Source: Hypericum androsaemum (Eukaryota > Streptophyta > Magnoliopsida > Malpighiales > Hypericaceae). From it: a stretch of 64,000 nucleotides of DNA. Positions 32,103-42,826 of the stretch are shown here, piece by piece (position 1 is the first letter of the stretch; the number at the start of each line of letters is the position of its first letter). The translations under genes and the position numbers were made by a program. The notes below the pieces were generated by a model. That model made no database searches. It saw only the letters and a program-made list of their open reading frames with translations, and was not told the origin of the DNA. Location: the NCBI GenBank assembly GCA_963995505.1, contig OZ023184.1, positions 13,718,308 through 13,782,307 on the forward strand. The letters run 5' to 3'.

Positions 32103-32224
32103 GCTGATCACGAGCGGATTCTCTGCAATAAATCTGGACAGTAGTTAATGTTAAGATCCTACAAACCTGTATAAATGTATTGCTGTACAGACTATTGAAT
32201 CAATAAGAAATACCCAACCTTTCA
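31999..32224 (+). repeat. Right LTR of Copia element
   Basis: 226 bp, same boundaries as the left LTR. The polyprotein frame reads into its first 100 bp. Confidence 0.92.
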
Positions 32225-32229
32225 ACCTC

Positions 32230-33144
32230 AAACGAGTCCCATTGGGTTGAAGATTGCACGGACTTTGACTTCACCAACGTGCAAGAAAAGGAGGTCGCTC
32301 AAACACAACAATGGACACGGGATTAACTCGCTTTTATACCATGTTAGAATTTTTATATCCAATCTAAAATTTTAAGACAACGAGTAGATAAATTTTTAAT
32401 ACTTATAAATTTGTCATCTACTCTTGCACTAAGCAATGTGAGATTCTCAAGATGAGATTCTCAAGAGTTTCCGTTATTTCCTAACATTCAAAACACAGCA
32501 ATGAGACACATTAGATTCTCTGCTATTTGTAGGAAAAAAAACTCTACGTTCCAATACAACATTTTTTTGTTTTAGGGTCTTCTATGGAAATTGACAAGTT
32601 TAGCCATTTAAACATGACCAAATTGTCACAGAACAACTGTTTCAGGTATATTCCATCGTCGCAGAGAAAATCATATGACAAAAATGGGAACAAATCTCCG
32701 AGTAGTTCCTTAGTGATAACTACGAATTTTTTTTCAATTTTATAAATTCCAACATTGGCATTACCCGCTGGTAATTTCCCCCACGTAGCTTTTGATAGTA
32801 ACATTATGCAAAAAGACAAACAAACGGTGATGGCTACAACTATATTTCAGAAATAAGAAAACAATCCAATGACGCGTTCACCTGCGGTAACATCAAAGTA
32901 TATCCAATTAATTTAAACATACGGTTCGAATCTGAATTAGTTGACACCATGGTGTCAAGATAAAATTAGTGTAAGGACAACTTCCTCGGTGTGAAACCAG
33001 GACTTTCATAGTACTAACGTTCGTACACCTAAGTTTCCTCGTCTTTTTATGCTCTTGGTTTCGTTCTCAATTCTCCATTTCATCATACAGCTGAATAGAA
33101 CATAAACATAGAGATCTCGGAGGATTGGTCGGGTTCGAAACAAG
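32230..33144. other. Intergenic and 5' flank of the second DC1 gene
   Basis: No ORF of note. Contains the dispersed block at 32345-32460. The 100 bp before 33145 is mixed-composition DNA compatible with a 5' UTR. Confidence 0.4.
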
Positions 33145-34215
33145 ATGATCAGGACGAGCAATGAAGAGGGAGGACGCAGCAATTTCAGCCACTGTACTCA
33201 TGAGCATCCACTGCAACAAGCAGTTTCAGGCCAAGGAGGCAACACTACCTGTTCGGGTTGCGAAATGCGGATAGCATCCGGCAAGGACTACTACACTTGC
33301 CGTGCTTGCTCTTTCTCCCTGCACCGAGTTTGTTTCAACATGCCAAGCTCGTGCCAACACCTATCCGAACCGGGCCACGATTTGCTCCTGGTCCTTGCAC
33401 CTTCCTTCCAGTGCAAGGCATGTGGAGTTCGGGGCTCGGGATTCTGCTACACATGCGACATCTGCGACACCAATTACCACTCTCTGTGCTTAAAACTTCC
33501 TGCATCGGAACGATGCGTGCAGCATCCTCCTCACGAGCTACAGCTTAAGTTCTCTCCTCCTTATAATTCTCGGGAAGGTTTCAAGTGCGACGTATGCAAG
33601 GGCCACGGTCCGAACCAGTGGCTCTACCGGTGCAACAGCTGCGACTACGATGTCCATCTGAATTGCATCTACGCTGCACCAACCGCAACGACTCAAACCC
33701 GAAATCTGCCAATGAACAATTACAATTCAGCAAGTCCTTCAGCTTTTCCAATGAACAATTACAATTTGGCAAGTCCTTCAACTACTTCCAATTTCCCTGG
33801 TGCAACGTACAACACAGGAGATCAAATTATGCAGCCAAGTCAATTCATTGTGTACCAATCTCAGGTGGCTCCAGCTCCGTACAAACTGTACGACGGGGCT
33901 ATTCCGTACAATCCCGCGTTGTCCTATCAGCAACCAGGTAACGGGAACTTCGGAACCCAGATGGGTTCTTATGCTTATGCTCCTGTTGTGTCAGGTCAGA
34001 ATGGTTTTACAGATATGGGAGTCCCTTCCAATGTTGCATATGGCGTCAGGAGCGCAAACCAGCCTGGTGGTTTCGGATATCCTCAAGCAAACCCCAGCGG
34101 CGGAGGTTTGTTCGGTGGGGCGGTCGCAACAGGAATCCTGTCAGGACTCGGACAAGGGATCGGAGGTGAGATTGTTCAAACCGTTGGCGATGTTTTTGAC
34201 GGTAGCGACAGCTAA
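33145..34215 (+). CDS. DC1-domain (C1-like, Cys/His-rich) protein
   Basis: Intronless gene of 356 residues. Three DC1 modules: residues 19-63 (HEHPL, CSGC, CRAC, HRVCF), 72-115 (PGHDL, CKAC, CDIC, YHSLC) and about 129-174 (HELQL, CDVC, CNSC, VHLNC). These pairs bind zinc. The tail (about 185-356) is low-complexity, rich in Asn, Ser, Pro, Tyr and Gly, ending in a Gly-rich segment (GGGLFGGAVATGILSGLGQG). Plant DC1 proteins are a large family, some members implicated in hormone, cell-death and stress responses; the biochemical role of this one is unknown. The ATG at 33145 is in frame with the first module and the paralogue at 24276 starts at an equivalent point. No defect is seen. Confidence 0.92.
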   Translation: MIRTSNEEGGRSNFSHCTHEHPLQQAVSGQGGNTTCSGCEMRIASGKDYYTCRACSFSLHRVCFNMPSSCQHLSEPGHDLLLVLAPSFQCKACGVRGSGFCYTCDICDTNYHSLCLKLPASERCVQHPPHELQLKFSPPYNSREGFKCDVCKGHGPNQWLYRCNSCDYDVHLNCIYAAPTATTQTRNLPMNNYNSASPSAFPMNNYNLASPSTTSNFPGATYNTGDQIMQPSQFIVYQSQVAPAPYKLYDGAIPYNPALSYQQPGNGNFGTQMGSYAYAPVVSGQNGFTDMGVPSNVAYGVRSANQPGGFGYPQANPSGGGLFGGAVATGILSGLGQGIGGEIVQTVGDVFDGSDS

Positions 34216-35616
34216 AGGATCAGAGATTATGTCTGAGCATAGATGTTCTTGTTTCGAGGGTGTGTTCTTTTTCTGATGGATTACAAGCCAATCAGATCAA
34301 AACTTTCGGATTTCCAGTTTCCAACAATGTTACATTGGTGGATGATTTCGATTTCTCCGATCTCCATTTGGTTCAGGACCTTGTCAGAACAATAAAAATC
34401 TTATAGTGATGATGATCTTTATGTGTCGCAGTCTGATCGATAGTTTGACTTAACACTAAAACTGGATTATTTTTATACAAAAATTTGGAAAGCGATCGGA
34501 CCAGTAGAAGTCTCCAAAGTCATCAGCCGGCTTGTGTTTGAACAAATCTCATCGGAGGTCGATCATTTCGAATTATTTTATGGTAGTCATTATATACTAA
34601 GATCGATTAATTTAATAAAATTTGGAATAGAGAGTTTCTCAGATAACACGATGCAGCGGCCAATGGAATGTCAACGTTGCCAAGCTGGTATTAGGAGCGG
34701 ACGGCAGCGAAGTTCAATAGTTGAGTTGGCATTCACTAGGCTGTAAATCAATTCAGCCCCACTACAGTATGGATGGACATTTCGTCCGGTTGTCAACGGA
34801 TAACATTTTGTTTAACAACAAAATAAACGAGAGACCCCAAAAATTAGTTAAACTTTAATAAATGAAAAATCTTAACACGATATGTTGATAAATTTTCAAC
34901 AATTTAAACAAATTTATCATACTAGCTATATAATAATGTCAACAAGCCTAGAAGTATTTGTGACTAAAATTACCGAAATATATCACAGCAGATACCCACG
35001 AGATGTCCATTCCAAAGGCCCCTTTCATTTGCGGACAAATGGATGAAATGCTCGTCCGTATGTAATCCAATAACAAAGCAATTACATAGGAACTGACAAT
35101 TCTTAATTTCGTCGTCATACTGGTATGACAGTAGGAAAAGTATGCTTGCCGGAAAAATATGCATTTCCTGCTAGATTGTCAACGTCAGGATTCCATTTAT
35201 CTTGCACGAAGCAGCTCTTCCTCTGCCGGCCACAATTGTAAATTTTAAGGTGGACGTCTCCATTTTGTTTTTACTAATTAAAGTGGCAAATGGAACAAGT
35301 ATCGTATGAGGACAACAATGAGCGCAGATCAATTCGCTCTATTATAGTTCTCATAAGACAATGAGTATGTAAATTTTCTTACATTTATAAACAAGCACAT
35401 CATTTTTGTAACTAGTAATGTGGTAATCTCCACATCACATCTGTTGGGCTCGGAAAAAGACTTATAAAAAGATTAAGAGATCTTTGACCACTATTCTATC
35501 TTTAGAGGAAGAGATATAATGCATCTCCAACTCTCAACCTTTTCAAAACATATTTAGTTCTACCTGTCAAGAGAAAAAAAACGAGACCAAGATAGAGAAT
35601 TCGTGATTTGGGAAGG
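34216..35616. other. Intergenic between DC1 genes
   Basis: No convincing gene. Probable 3' UTR of the upstream gene to about 34400 (AATAAAAATC near 34391). A weak copy of the DC1-associated repeat lies at 35350-35430. Confidence 0.4.
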
Positions 35617-36759
35617 ATGGAAGCATCAGAGAAGCATTATACTTCTTTTCATTTTAGCCATCAACATTCATTGGAACTTACCATATCACCTTCAAATAAG
35701 AATGATACCTGTAAAGGGTGCAACCTCCAGATACTGTCCGGAAAGGACTTCTACCACTGCAAAACCTGTTCGTTTTCGCTCCACAGGGTGTGTTTCGATA
35801 TGCCGAGGAGAACGAGGCACCTCTCGCATCCGAATCACAACCTAACTCTCTTCGATTCGGGCTCATCGGCGACTAGGACAACCCTCGAGTGCAAGGCTTG
35901 TGGAGATTGCATCAGAGGCTTTTACTACAGCTGCCACGATTGCGACGTTTACTATCACATCCCGTGCCTGGTCCTGCCTCTCTCGGTCGCCTTACCGACC
36001 CATCCTCACGCTCTGAAGATGGAATTTTTGCCTCCCTACGAGTTCAACTGCGACTTGTGTGATGAACCAAGCAACAGAGGGTGGCTGTACAGGTGCCGAT
36101 ACTGCGAGTTCGATGCGCACATTTCGTGCGCCATTTCCAACAAGAAACCGCAGATCAATTATGGCTGCGAAACTCGTGAAATGATGCAGTTAATAGTCCA
36201 AGGAGTTGATCAAGGAATGTGGCAGGCTACTGGCAGAGGAGTAGTTCAACCTGCAGTTGCTGGATGGGACGAGAGGTTGCGCAGTCCGGTACAGAACCCG
36301 CAAAGGGGTCAGGCTCAGATAAGTCCAATATCCCAAGATACAACCATTCCAAGCTACCAGTTTAGCGACTTCTGCTTCTCGATAGATCTGCTGAATTCGT
36401 ATCCGAATTTCGGAAACAGAGACGCGCTGAGCACAGACACTAGCTGTCATGATATAGTCATTGTTCCTGAGCCCGGCATTGAAGGAAATATCAGATTTGG
36501 CAATGTGGCAATGTCTAGTAAGAAGTTGGATCATGATCAAGGAATGCAAGTAAATAATCCGCTCTACGGTGGCCCGAAAAGCTGGTTAGATGCTACTCAG
36601 GAAGAAGATAATTATGGAGTAGGTGGGAGGAGGAAGATAATGGGACAAGGAGGCAATATGTCCAGGTCCAACCTTATAGAGAAGGGAAGCATATCAACTG
36701 ATGTAATTCCTGTTATATTCCATGACAACATCTTCTTGTCATTTCTTTTCCTTGTATGA
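35617..36759 (+). CDS. DC1-domain protein (possible second exon downstream)
   Basis: The first ATG in frame is at 35617 (MEASEKHYTSFHFSHQHSL) and the unspliced frame runs 380 codons to 36759. Three DC1 modules: CKGC...CKTC...HRVCF, then CKAC...CHDC..YYHIPC, then CDLC...CRYC..AHISC. A long tail without recognised domain follows. The final 19 codons look unlike protein. A GT at 36703 (phase 0) could splice to the acceptor at 36931/36932, adding 29 residues beginning GYSGWWSNFSCC and ending at TGA 37020-37022; the spliced product would be 391 residues. WWSNFSCC-like ends suit this family style, but this is inference. It has same-strand neighbours of the same family, so it belongs to a tandem cluster. 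Confidence 0.85.
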   Translation: MEASEKHYTSFHFSHQHSLELTISPSNKNDTCKGCNLQILSGKDFYHCKTCSFSLHRVCFDMPRRTRHLSHPNHNLTLFDSGSSATRTTLECKACGDCIRGFYYSCHDCDVYYHIPCLVLPLSVALPTHPHALKMEFLPPYEFNCDLCDEPSNRGWLYRCRYCEFDAHISCAISNKKPQINYGCETREMMQLIVQGVDQGMWQATGRGVVQPAVAGWDERLRSPVQNPQRGQAQISPISQDTTIPSYQFSDFCFSIDLLNSYPNFGNRDALSTDTSCHDIVIVPEPGIEGNIRFGNVAMSSKKLDHDQGMQVNNPLYGGPKSWLDATQEEDNYGVGGRRKIMGQGGNMSRSNLIEKGSISTDVIPVIFHDNIFLSFLFLV

Positions 36760-36932
36760 TATTTGAAAGTTCAATTTCCTGATAGAGTTCTAGATTATCA
36801 CATTACTACTTACAAGAGTCGTGACCGATTGCTGTCGTCATACGACCCCGTGGCAAAGTCAAAGCTCGTGCGGTTCTAGGTCAGATATGGAGATTCTAAC
36901 CCGAATATACTAATTGACTTCTATCATTGTAG

Positions 36933-37022
36933 GGCTATTCAGGCTGGTGGAGCAACTTTAGCTGCTGTTATTCTTCAAGAAACAAGAGGGATTCCAAAAG
37001 CTTAAATAATGGTGGCATGTGA
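36933..37022 (+). other. Candidate terminal exon of the third DC1 gene
   Basis: Open 30-codon segment after ATTGTAG, frame-compatible with a donor at 36703. It encodes GYSGWWSNFSCCYSSRNKRD and nine more residues. RNA evidence would decide. Confidence 0.4.
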
Positions 37023-38021
37023 AATGAGATGAAGAGATCAGTCCAAAAGTTATGGCCATTAAAATTGGTTCAACCTTATTCTCATATTGGGCTTACAATA
37101 TGGACGGCCGGCATCATCCTCGGGCCTTCTCCTCTTGGTTCTTAATTTTTTGTTGGTACCTGGCTGGGCCTTGTGTTATTCCGGCAGTGATCAATTATGT
37201 CCTTGGATACATTTTCAGAAACCAAGGTGTATTTTCTTAAATACAATTCCGAATTTTCGAATTTTGTCCTTGTCTCTTGAACCAGCTCCACGAACTAAAA
37301 CATGGTGTATTCCAACAACAAAAAAAACCTAAAATATGGTGTACTCAGATCTCGAAAGTTTAACGACAATAAATTTGGCCAAACTTCCCTCGTCATGTTC
37401 GGATTACTAAGAATAATCTTTGACTGCTCAATTAATAGAAGATAATTATATTGTTGAAAGCTTGTAGTAAATGAGAACGCAGTAGTTCTACGATCCCCAG
37501 TAACTATGGTGATCCATAATTGATAGGAATGTGGAACGATATTTTGGCGTAATTACGGGTTAGTTTGTAGTTTGACAACATTTAAATGTGGTGTTTTTGT
37601 GGCGATACTTTTGAAAATTGTATTTATATAGTACTTATAACAGTTTTTGTTATGATATATGTTGATCTAGTAATTTTGGTGCTTTGGTGTTGTACTCTCA
37701 TTACGACTATTATAATTACCTTTGATTGCTTTTTTAGGACCTATCATAGAACACAAAATTTTACTTATTGGTGTGATGGGAAACGGAATATAGGCGATGG
37801 TCTTAAGTTGATCTCGATATCGAGTTTTCAGTGTTAAATATTGTTATTGGTATAATTTTGTTATTTTTTAAAAAATTTATCCGACTCGAACATGAATTAG
37901 TTGGTTTAGTGGATCGAATATTGATGGTATAAACCAAATATATATTTCAGTACTTTCTATCTATGAGAACAACGAGAGTTCATAAAAACAATTGGAGCGC
38001 AAGCCCTACCAATAAAAGAAA

Positions 38022-39477
38022 GAGAAAAGTACACTTTAGTACTATGTAGTTTCTTATTTTTTTAAATAAGGCCATGTAATTTCAAATGGCGCTTTTAAGA
38101 CCCTGTGTCCTTTTTTTTCCAGACACCACTCGGTCCCGGGTAGCCCAATAGCTGCACGGCCACTTGTCTGTCCACGTAGGTGCCGCATCCGCCTAAACGA
38201 CGTCGTTAGGCATCCTACGTGGACTTTGCAATGTTTAAGTCGCCGATGATGTGTCATGTGAAGAATTACCAAATTGGTCCTAAAATTGAATTAAAAAAAT
38301 ATCATTTGCAATCCTTTATTTTTTATAGTTTTGCGAACACCCCTCCCCCTCCATCATCTCCTTCCTCGTACGGTGCCCATTTCCTCCTCCAACCTTCGAA
38401 CACAAATCTCCATTAAATAAATCCATAAAGTTTGAAACTTTCTGCTCTAAACCAACCCCCCAGAAACAAATCAAACTAAACACCAAAAATTAATGACCTT
38501 TATCCCCTTTGAAAAAAATTTAAAAAAAATTCTCAAAGTTCATCTTCTTTGCTGCGATCATCCCTCTTCTTCTTCCATCAAAATCAAAATCAACAAATCG
38601 AAACCAACAAACGTGAGACGCTTGGCTCGTTCAAGGTCACTGGCCTTTCTCGAACTTCCCCACCACCGCTCGCGACGGTTACGAACCACAGCCGCCGCCG
38701 CTGCCTCCATCTCAACCCTTCTTCCTCCTCCTCCTCCACCACCAACTGGAGACCAGCAGCAGACCGCCTAACATGGCCGCCCCGACCGCTAGCTTGACAG
38801 CAATTAAACCAAAGAAAATCAAATACTCTTCAAACATTGGATTGTTCATCGACGGCATCGCCAAAAAAACAGAGGACGACCTAGATCTCAATTCCAGATC
38901 AAAAAGTTCTCAAAAAAAGGAGACACCAAGAACAACAGAAAATAAAACTTACGATCCTGAGGAGGGATCTTCTCTAGGGTTTAAAACACTAAAATCAAGT
39001 ATCAAAGCCACTAATTAGTGGTGAACCTATGGGACTAATTACGATCCAGATCTAATTACATTAATTAGGGATCTTCCTCAAGGGTTAGCAATGGGTTCCA
39101 ATCTGGGTTTGCGAAGCAATGCGTCTTTGACGTGGGTTCCTATCTGGGGTTTCCCCAATTTTGTCCCAATTTATTATTAAAATCGTGGAGTTTTTTTAAA
39201 ATAATTTATTTCAAAATTGAGACTTATTTGGATATTTTTCATCTGTCTCGTCATCTCGGCTTACAAAAATGGACTATCTACGTAGGACAAAAACGACGGA
39301 GTTTAACCGGATGTGGCACCCAATGGACAGACAACTGGCCATGCACCTACCCGGGCTGCCCGGGATCGCGTGGTGTCTGAAAAAAATGAACCACAGGGCC
39401 TTAAAAGTGCAAATCTAAACCATATATCCTTATTTTAAAAAATAGAAAACTACAAGGTATTAATGTATACTTTTTCC
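38022..39477. mobile_element. MULE-like element with long terminal inverted repeats
   Basis: The two ends are inverted repeats of about 170 bp (left AAAAGTACACTTTAGTACTA; right read inward AAAAGTATACATTAATACC), both including CAGACACCAC and TTGTCTGTCCA. It is absent from the equivalent position in copy 2 (about 55215). The 9-bp target duplication is only partly preserved (AAAAGAAAG versus AAAACAATA; uninterrupted copy AAAACGATA). The centre (38540-39020) is mixed GC-rich DNA with a possible captured ORF starting MAAPTASLTAIKPKKIKYSS (38773), which I do not recognise. Confidence 0.78.
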
Positions 39478-39545
39478 AAAACAATATTGTGTATAGTCAC
39501 TTCTTGTTTAAATAGTGTTTGATTCACAATACCCGATATAAAAAA

Positions 39546-40680
39546 GGGGAAATTATTCTCAACTCCCTCGGATTTGCTTAAATATACTCAAAAGTCTCCC
39601 TGCTTGCAAAATACACGCCGACGTCTCTCTTGTTTGATTTTATTATACTTTCGGGTCCTTCTATGAGTTTTTTTCTTTTTTGTCATTGAAATGATGAAAA
39701 TACCCTTAGAAAAAAAATGACATCATCTTTTCTTCTACCTCCTCATCATCATCGTTCTCCGCCACGAATGGCACCAGCTACTGCGACCTCATCGACTCCG
39801 CCGACTCCATCGTCTCCATGAAGGCCGCCTGCACCAACATCAACTCCAACATTGACCAAATCCACCAACGCCTTCTTCATATCAGCCCCCACGCGACTTA
39901 GGGCCCCACCACCAACAACAACAACAACAACAACAACAACCGAGCCGCCCTCTACTGCCGGGTCAAGTACATGGTCGACACCCCGGAGAGCATATGACCT
40001 GCCTCGATGATGCCTTCCGCTCCCCTCTCCTCTGCCACCAGTCCCTCCTCGTCGACGCCTTCCGCTCCCATATCTGCCTCCGCTGTCGCGACCGCCTCCC
40101 TACCCGTCTCCTCCTGGCCGACGCCCTCTCCGTCGTCGACCGCCTCTCCCCCTCCGACACCCTCTCCCTCTTCCTCACCTCCCCGACCCCTCACTCCCCA
40201 TCTTCTCCTACGCTCTCCGCCCTCTCCTTCCTTTTCCCCAATTTTTTGTTCCTCTTTTGGTTGTCGTTTGTTATTTGCCCGAGAAAAATAGATATAGATA
40301 TAGATCTAGAAATTGATGACCGGGATTAGCTTCTGGCATTGTAGTGTCGGCTCCCGTCGGCGGCGAGCTGTCGACGTCGAAGAGAAGATGCTCCAGTTTA
40401 TTATTTATTTTCCTGAGTAATTAGTTGGAAGTTTATTTATTTTCAATTTTTTTTGGGTCCCCTGAGTTTTGAGGTAGATGAAGAGATGACATCATCATTT
40501 TTTGTCATAAGGGTATTTTCATCATTTTATTGGAAAAATGAAAAAAAAGAGCTGCTAACATGCGCCAGGGACCCGAAAGTATAATAAAATCAAATACGAG
40601 GGTCGTCGATATGTATTTTACAAACATGGGAGACTTTTGAGTATATTTAACCAAACTCGAGGGACTTCAGAGTAATTTTC
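39546..40680. mobile_element. Pack-MULE carrying a COG1 gene fragment
   Basis: Inverted ends of about 150 bp share AAATATACTCAAAAGTCTCC and TTTGATTTTATTATACTTTC (plus CGGGTCC). It is absent from copy 2 of the duplication. Flanks show an imperfect duplication (ATAAAAAAG/ATAAAAGAT). The GC-rich centre is captured host exon sequence. Confidence 0.8.
39765..40205 (+). pseudogene. Captured fragment of COG1 (Golgi tethering complex subunit 1)
   Basis: Frames here read YCDLIDSADSIVSMKAAC, then RAALYCRVKYMVDTPESI and, after a frameshift, TCLDDAF..., CRDRLPTRLLLADALSVVDR and LSPSDTLSLFL. The YRDLIDSADSIVxMK and CRVKYLVDTPExIWGCLDE motifs are the N-terminal region of conserved oligomeric Golgi complex subunit 1, a vesicle-tethering protein at the Golgi. 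It contains a TAG near 39899, a CAA microsatellite (39913-39942) and a frameshift, so it is a non-functional passenger. Confidence 0.72.
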
Positions 40681-41004
40681 ATAAAAGATAATAACAGTTG
40701 GTAGCCACTTTGGAATCCCGCCAATTGAGGGTACCGAGCTAGCTATTTACTTGGATTACTCCAAGTGGTTGATAAGAGTAAAGCTTCTTATTGCGGAAGA
40801 ATAAGAGCTTTTTTTTTTGTTTAGGAAAGAAGGATAAGAGCTTTGGACAGACATAATAAAATACACATACGATATTTATGTTGTTTGTCCTACCCACTAT
40901 TTTCTTGTTCGGCTCCTCCATATTCCAAGGTGCTTTCGTACAACGTTACTCTTCAAAATATATGACAAGTACTAATAAAATAAGTGCATGGAAATTGAAC
41001 AGCC

Positions 41005-41787
41005 TTGGGAATTTTTTTTGGAATGGGCAAACAACATATATATTTTTCTAAAATAGGTAAAAAGTTATACATATTTTTTAAATAGGTTGAAAGATTATTT
41101 AATATTAAAATATTTTGCCATGTTGTGAGGGTGCCTCCACTTAATTTTTTTTATTTTGTTTCGAATGAAAATTTATCGATACCGAATTTAGTCGTTGTAT
41201 CGTAAATTTATCCCGAACTCGGTAAATCATTATATATTAGTATAATAACAACGTTTAAATCATTGTATTGTAAATTTGGTATCAATAAATTTACGTTATA
41301 TCGTACATTCAATATCATTTTTTGAAAAGTACCGATATAATTTGATATTGTTGTATCATAAATTTAATATACTATTATAAATTAATCATTGTTATTATAC
41401 TAATATAATATATCGATAAATTCAGATGATTTAGTACTTGGATAAATTTACGATATAACAATTAAATTCATCGATATATATCATTTTAGAATAATGCGAG
41501 TAGAGATAAATTTAGACGATTAAATTAATGAATAAATATTTATCTCTACTCGCATTATTCTAAAATAATATATATCGATAAATTTAGAGATAATTTACGA
41601 TACAACGATTAAATTCAGTGTCCATAAATTTTCATTCGAAACAAAATAAAAAAAATTAAGTGGAGGCGCCCTGACTTCAAAATATTTTAATATTAAATAA
41701 TCTTTCAACCTATTTAGAAAATATGTATAACTTTTTATCTATTTAAGAAAAATATGTATATTTTTTGCCCATTTCAGAAAAAATCGC
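41005..41787. mobile_element. Long inverted-repeat (foldback) element
   Basis: The ends (left GGAATGGGCAAACAACATAT; right read inward GAAATGGGCAAAAAATATAC) pair for well over 150 bp, including TTAAGTGGAGGCGCC versus GGTGCCTCCACTTAA. Inside is a second palindrome around 41490-41565 (ATTTATCTCTACTCGCATTA and its complement). Copy 2 at about 56778 lacks it and reads straight through. Any target duplication is at most about 3 bp. No coding sequence. Confidence 0.78.
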
Positions 41788-42462
41788 TATTGTAAGTACT
41801 AAGTTGTCCACTTCATTTATTATATGTATAAAAAATATTTAGGATGAAGTATAAGTATTCCCCAATGTTATACATAATTTGCACTAAATATCCTTATCAA
41901 CAAACTCATAAAAATAATCCTTCCTGAAATAAATGGTGCCAAGTTTATTTGTTGTGACCAAAATAACCCTTAACTATGTAAAATTGCAAAAAATTGTAAA
42001 AACGCAAGACAATTTGTAATGATTGCTATAATTTTTTGCAAACATTCTTAAAAAACTAAAAAAATCCAAATATATATATTCCAAATTTATGAAATATTGG
42101 AAAATTTCTGTAAAATTTGAAAACTCAAAGGAAAAGAAAAAAAATGTAAATATCAAAAATATAAAATGTAAAATTAAATGATAAAATTTTCCATTATAGA
42201 AAAATGACAATCCAATCCAACACACAAACTTAAAAATTTACCACTGCTTAACATCTGACAATCCAAAATCAAATTAGTCAATCAAGAGTTACCGCTGTTA
42301 GAGAGAGAGAAAAATAGCGAGCATGTGTTGCACAATATCGTAGTCGAGGGTGGGGCCACCGAGTGGGCCCGGGGAAAAGTATTGTGGGGAATCATTTTGT
42401 ATTATCTCAACTGCCACCGCCAACCTATTCAGCCGGTCAACCTTCCACGCGCCGCTGTCTCG

Positions 42463-42468
42463 CACGTG
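42463..42468. promoter_or_regulatory. CACGTG G-box upstream of WRC gene 1
   Basis: The palindromic G-box in a GCACGTGC context lies about 360 bp before the ATG and is conserved at 57474-57479 in the paralogue. Proteins of the bZIP and bHLH types bind this motif. Whether it is promoter or 5' UTR here is unknown. Confidence 0.35.
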
Positions 42469-42826
42469 CAGATCACCCCTCAATGACTGCCAACCAAACT
42501 CCTCCTCTCTCCCTCTATTCTTATTCCCTTCTTTCTCTGGTGCAACAAAACAAAAGTTAGAGAGAGAAAGCATCCCAAACATCTTCTTGGAGAGAGAGGA
42601 GAAAGACACAAACTTGCCAAAGCAACAGAGAAAAACATATTTTTTTCCATCTCCTCCTCGGATCCTATTTAGAGACGGTTCTATCTCCGGCCTCTTTCTT
42701 CAAATCAAACCTCTAAAGGTTGCTTCTTTGGTCTTATTTCTTACACCCCACATGATCATTAGACCATTTGAACTTCTTCTTGTAAGGAAACCATAATTAA
42801 TCTGAAGAGAGAGAGAAGTGAGAGAG

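Larger units (their letters stand above)
27494..32224 (+). mobile_element. Nearly full-length Copia LTR retrotransposon
   Basis: LTRs of exactly 226 bp each (27494-27719, 31999-32224) differ at only four positions by eye (about 98% identity). Flanking 5-bp duplications are ACCTC (27489-27493 and 32225-32229). The primer site TGGTATCAGAGCC starts at 27720, complementary to initiator-Met tRNA. A G-rich tract (GCGGGGGG) precedes the right LTR. Domain order gag, protease, integrase, reverse transcriptase, RNase H defines Copia. The LTR ends are TA...CA instead of the usual TG...CA, in both copies. Confidence 0.95.

Noticed and set aside
38773..39018. Independent small gene MAAPTASLTAIKPKK...
   Set aside because: It lies inside MULE ends, has no family match I know, and is better read as possible captured DNA.
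42350..42796. 148-codon frame upstream of WRC gene 1
   Set aside because: It is not conserved as protein in the paralogous leader (57298-57783), so it is probably 5' UTR or promoter.
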